The notes beneath the pieces are model-generated. The model made no database searches and was not told the DNA's origin. It saw only the letters and a program-made list of their open reading frames with translations. A stretch of DNA of 64,000 nucleotides from VRUE01 sp963704545 (GTDB lineage Bacteria > Actinomycetota > Thermoleophilia > Solirubrobacterales > 70-9), in contig OY969915.1 of the NCBI GenBank assembly GCA_963704545.1, positions 1,612,001 to 1,676,000 of the forward strand. The letters run 5' to 3'. The position numbers and the translations under genes were made by a program. Positions 62,228 to 64,000 of this stretch are shown here, in pieces. The stretch's first letter is position 1. Each line of letters opens with the position of its first letter.

Positions 62228-63570
62228 GCGCAGGTCAGCTTGAGATGCGCTCTGGAGAGAGCGCGGACCTGGTCCTGCGCGGGGCTGCCGTGCTCGACCC
62301 GGTCGCCGGAATCGAAGGCAACCACAACGTCGTGATCCGCGACGGCTCGATCGCGGAGCTGGCAGCCCCCGGATCGGCAGACGGGGCGGGTCTGGAGGAG
62401 ATCGACGCGGCCGGCCTGCACGCCTTTCCTGCCTTCTTCGACCCTCACGTCCACCTTCGCACCCCGGGCCAGGAGCACAAGGAGGACATCGAGACTGGGA
62501 GCCGCTCGGCCGCCGCCGGCGGCTACTGCGGCGTGCTCGCGATGGCGAACACCGATCCGCCGGTCTGCACCCCTGCCGACGTCGAGGCGCTTCGCGAGGA
62601 CGCCCGCTCGGCGGCCTCGGTCAGGGTCGGTTTCCTCGCCACGGTTACCGCCGGGATGAAGGGTGAGGAGCTGACCGAGATGGCCTCCCTGCGCGACGCC
62701 GGGGCGGTCGGTTTCAGCGACGACGGGCTTCCCGTGCGCAGCGCGCTCGTGCTGCGGCGCGCGCTCCAGTACCAGCGGCTCTGTGGCGGCACGATCGCGC
62801 TGCACGAGGAGGATCCGGAGCTCTCGGGCAGTGGCGTTATGCACGAGGGGCCCGTCTCCGCGATCCTCGGCCTCGACGGCATCCCCTCGGTCTCGGAGTC
62901 GACGGCAATCGCCCGAGATGCCGCGCTTGCCGGCTACGAGGGCGGGCGGATCCACGTCCAGCACCTTTCGGCAGCCGAGTCGGTAGAGGTCGTGCGCCGG
63001 GCCAGGGAGGCCGGTGTGCAGATCAGCTGCGAGGCCTCGCCGCACCATCTCTGCCTCACCGACGAGGAGGTGCGCAGCCTCGATCCCCGCCGTTTCAAGA
63101 TGAACCCGCCGCTGCGCTCGGAGGCCGATCGCCAGGCGCTGATCGAGGGCCTGCGCGACGGGACGATCGACTGCGTCGCCACCGACCACGCGCCGCACGC
63201 CCCGGAGGAAAAGGAGGTCCCCTTCGAGCAGGCGGCGATGGGAGTGACCGGCCTGGAGACGGCCTTCGCCGCCCTGCACACCGAGCTGGTGGTCCCGGGC
63301 GTGCTCGACCTCGGCCTCGTGGTCGAGCGGATGTCCGCCGGCGCCGCCCCTTTCGACGTCGAGCGTTCCTCGCTCACCCCCGGGAGCGAGGCGAACATTG
63401 CCCTCTGCGACCTCTCGGCAGAGTGGACGGTGGGGGAGAACGGCTACGAGAGCCGCTCCTCGAATTCATGGTGCGCCGGCCGCAGGCTCACCGGCCAGGT
63501 CGTGCTCACCCTCGCCGGCGGCCAGGTCGCCTACCGGCTGCGCTCCTTCAGCATGGGAGTCGCCGCATGA
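62224..63570 (+). CDS. pyrC: Dihydroorotase PyrC (type I)
   Basis: 448 aa amidohydrolase that cyclises carbamoyl aspartate to dihydroorotate. Zinc ligands begin with FDPHVHLRTPGQEHKEDI (H75, H77). ETGSRSAAAGGYCGVLAMANTDPPVCTP, the histidines in IHVQHLSAAESVE and EASPHHLCLTDEEV, and the aspartate in CVATDHAPHAPEEKEVPFEQAAMG follow. Type I enzymes of this kind can associate with PyrB. It overlaps pyrB by four bases. carA follows after 55 bases. Confidence 0.96.
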   Translation: MSAGQLEMRSGESADLVLRGAAVLDPVAGIEGNHNVVIRDGSIAELAAPGSADGAGLEEIDAAGLHAFPAFFDPHVHLRTPGQEHKEDIETGSRSAAAGGYCGVLAMANTDPPVCTPADVEALREDARSAASVRVGFLATVTAGMKGEELTEMASLRDAGAVGFSDDGLPVRSALVLRRALQYQRLCGGTIALHEEDPELSGSGVMHEGPVSAILGLDGIPSVSESTAIARDAALAGYEGGRIHVQHLSAAESVEVVRRAREAGVQISCEASPHHLCLTDEEVRSLDPRRFKMNPPLRSEADRQALIEGLRDGTIDCVATDHAPHAPEEKEVPFEQAAMGVTGLETAFAALHTELVVPGVLDLGLVVERMSAGAAPFDVERSSLTPGSEANIALCDLSAEWTVGENGYESRSSNSWCAGRRLTGQVVLTLAGGQVAYRLRSFSMGVAA

Positions 63571-63574
63571 CCCC

Positions 63575-63625
63575 CGTTCCGGTGCGATTTATGCCATCTA
63601 TGACCACAAAAGTCGCACCGGAACG
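63575..63625. repeat. Inverted repeat directly before carA
   Basis: CGTTCCGGTGCGA (63575-63587) pairs with TCGCACCGGAACG (63613-63625) around 25 bases, ending on the base before the carA ATG. T/A-rich edges extend the pairing with a bulge. It has no Shine-Dalgarno in the way and could affect carA translation or ending of pyrC messages. Confidence 0.65.
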
Positions 63626-64000
63626 ATGAGTGACGGCTTCCTGCTGCTCGAGGACGGTGCCCGCTTCGACGGGGTTCCCTGCGGGCATGCCGAGACGGTT
63701 ACCGGCGAGGTCGTCTTCAACACCGCGATGACCGGTTACCAGGAGTCCGTCACCGACCCCTCATACGCCGGCCAGATCATCGTCTTCACCTACCCACTCG
63801 TCGGCAACTACGGCGTCTCGGCGGCGGCGATGGAGTCCGACCGCATCCACGCCCGCGGGGTCGTCATGCGGGACCCCAAGAACGGCGAGGACGTCGCCAC
63901 GGCCGAGGGCGGCTGGCTCGACTGGCTCGCCGACTGTGGGGTGCCCGGGATCGGCGGCGTCGACACCCGGGCGGTGGTCCGCCACATCCGAGATCGTGGC
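63626..64000 (+). CDS. carA: Carbamoyl-phosphate synthase small subunit, N-terminal part (cut by window edge)
   Basis: 125 codons up to the window end, in frame from ATG 63626. It reads LLLEDGARFDGVPCGHAETVTGEVVFNTAMTGYQESVTDPSYAGQIIVFTYPLVGNYGV, then GVPGIGGVDTRAVVRHIRDRG, a very close match to the CarA N-terminal domain. The glutaminase half lies outside the window. It continues the pyrimidine (and arginine) operon after pyrC. Confidence 0.95.
   Translation, partial: MSDGFLLLEDGARFDGVPCGHAETVTGEVVFNTAMTGYQESVTDPSYAGQIIVFTYPLVGNYGVSAAAMESDRIHARGVVMRDPKNGEDVATAEGGWLDWLADCGVPGIGGVDTRAVVRHIRDRG

Noticed and set aside
1..64000. CRISPR array or prophage
   Set aside because: No regularly spaced direct repeats with unique spacers and no phage structural genes were seen.

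Overview
The window is high-GC bacterial chromosome. It most resembles an actinobacterium of the Thermoleophilia/Solirubrobacterales type. This is inferred from codon bias, many leaderless genes (a -10-like nAnnnT box 6-9 bases before ATG or GTG), small secreted and lipoprotein families typical of that order, a fused SecDF, and the actinobacterial threonine synthase/CysO pair. No rRNA gene is present, so the placement is only probable.

Layout. 0-7 kb: genome maintenance and replication (DUF3866 fragment, xerD, mutM, recO, dgt, dnaG), then an HNH protein and tRNA-Asn. 7-10.6 kb: glycosyltransferase, SDR, thioredoxin-like lipoprotein coupled to an HPt protein, and a CAT-anticodon tRNA. 10.8-13.9 kb: a small accessory patch with a solo OLD-type ATPase/TOPRIM nuclease and a nucleotidyltransferase two-gene unit. 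14-20.6 kb: acyl-CoA catabolic operon (SDR, APH-like kinase, DUF6285, acyl-CoA dehydrogenase), a secreted IPT/PASTA protein and a P450. 20.6-26.7 kb: small envelope and lipoprotein genes, a truncated membrane gene, dispersed hairpin repeats and an RpiR regulator. 26.7-43 kb: core operons (pdxST, M29 peptidase, yebC, ruvCAB, secDF, recJ, rel, lipid-kinase-like gene). 43-47.5 kb: a leftward four-gene operon (corA, HIT, phosphomannomutase, MBL hydrolase). 47.6-51.9 kb: a SAM-I riboswitch with terminator controlling threonine synthase-like enzyme, CysO-like sulfur carrier, CDP-glucose-type sugar genes and a YedK/HMCES peptidase. 51.9-60.6 kb: accessory region with a ClpN-KAP NTPase fusion, an intact IS982-family element, tRNA-Arg, repeats, RNase Z and a one-polypeptide MmeI-type restriction-modification enzyme. 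60.6-64 kb: a PyrR-controlled pyrimidine operon (pyrR, pyrB, pyrC, start of carA).

The most unusual signals are not single genes. Several dispersed hairpins have a conserved core or loop but arms that differ completely between copies and still pair perfectly; one sits in frame inside recJ. A roughly 200-base multibranched structure lies just upstream of pdxS. The SAM riboswitch ahead of a threonine synthase/sulfur-carrier pair suggests a sulfur role for that enzyme. The ClpN-KAP fusion next to an insertion sequence and a restriction enzyme is a plausible uncharacterised defence protein.

Starts were chosen from Shine-Dalgarno motifs, leaderless -10 boxes, or family N-termini, and often differ from the longest open frame.
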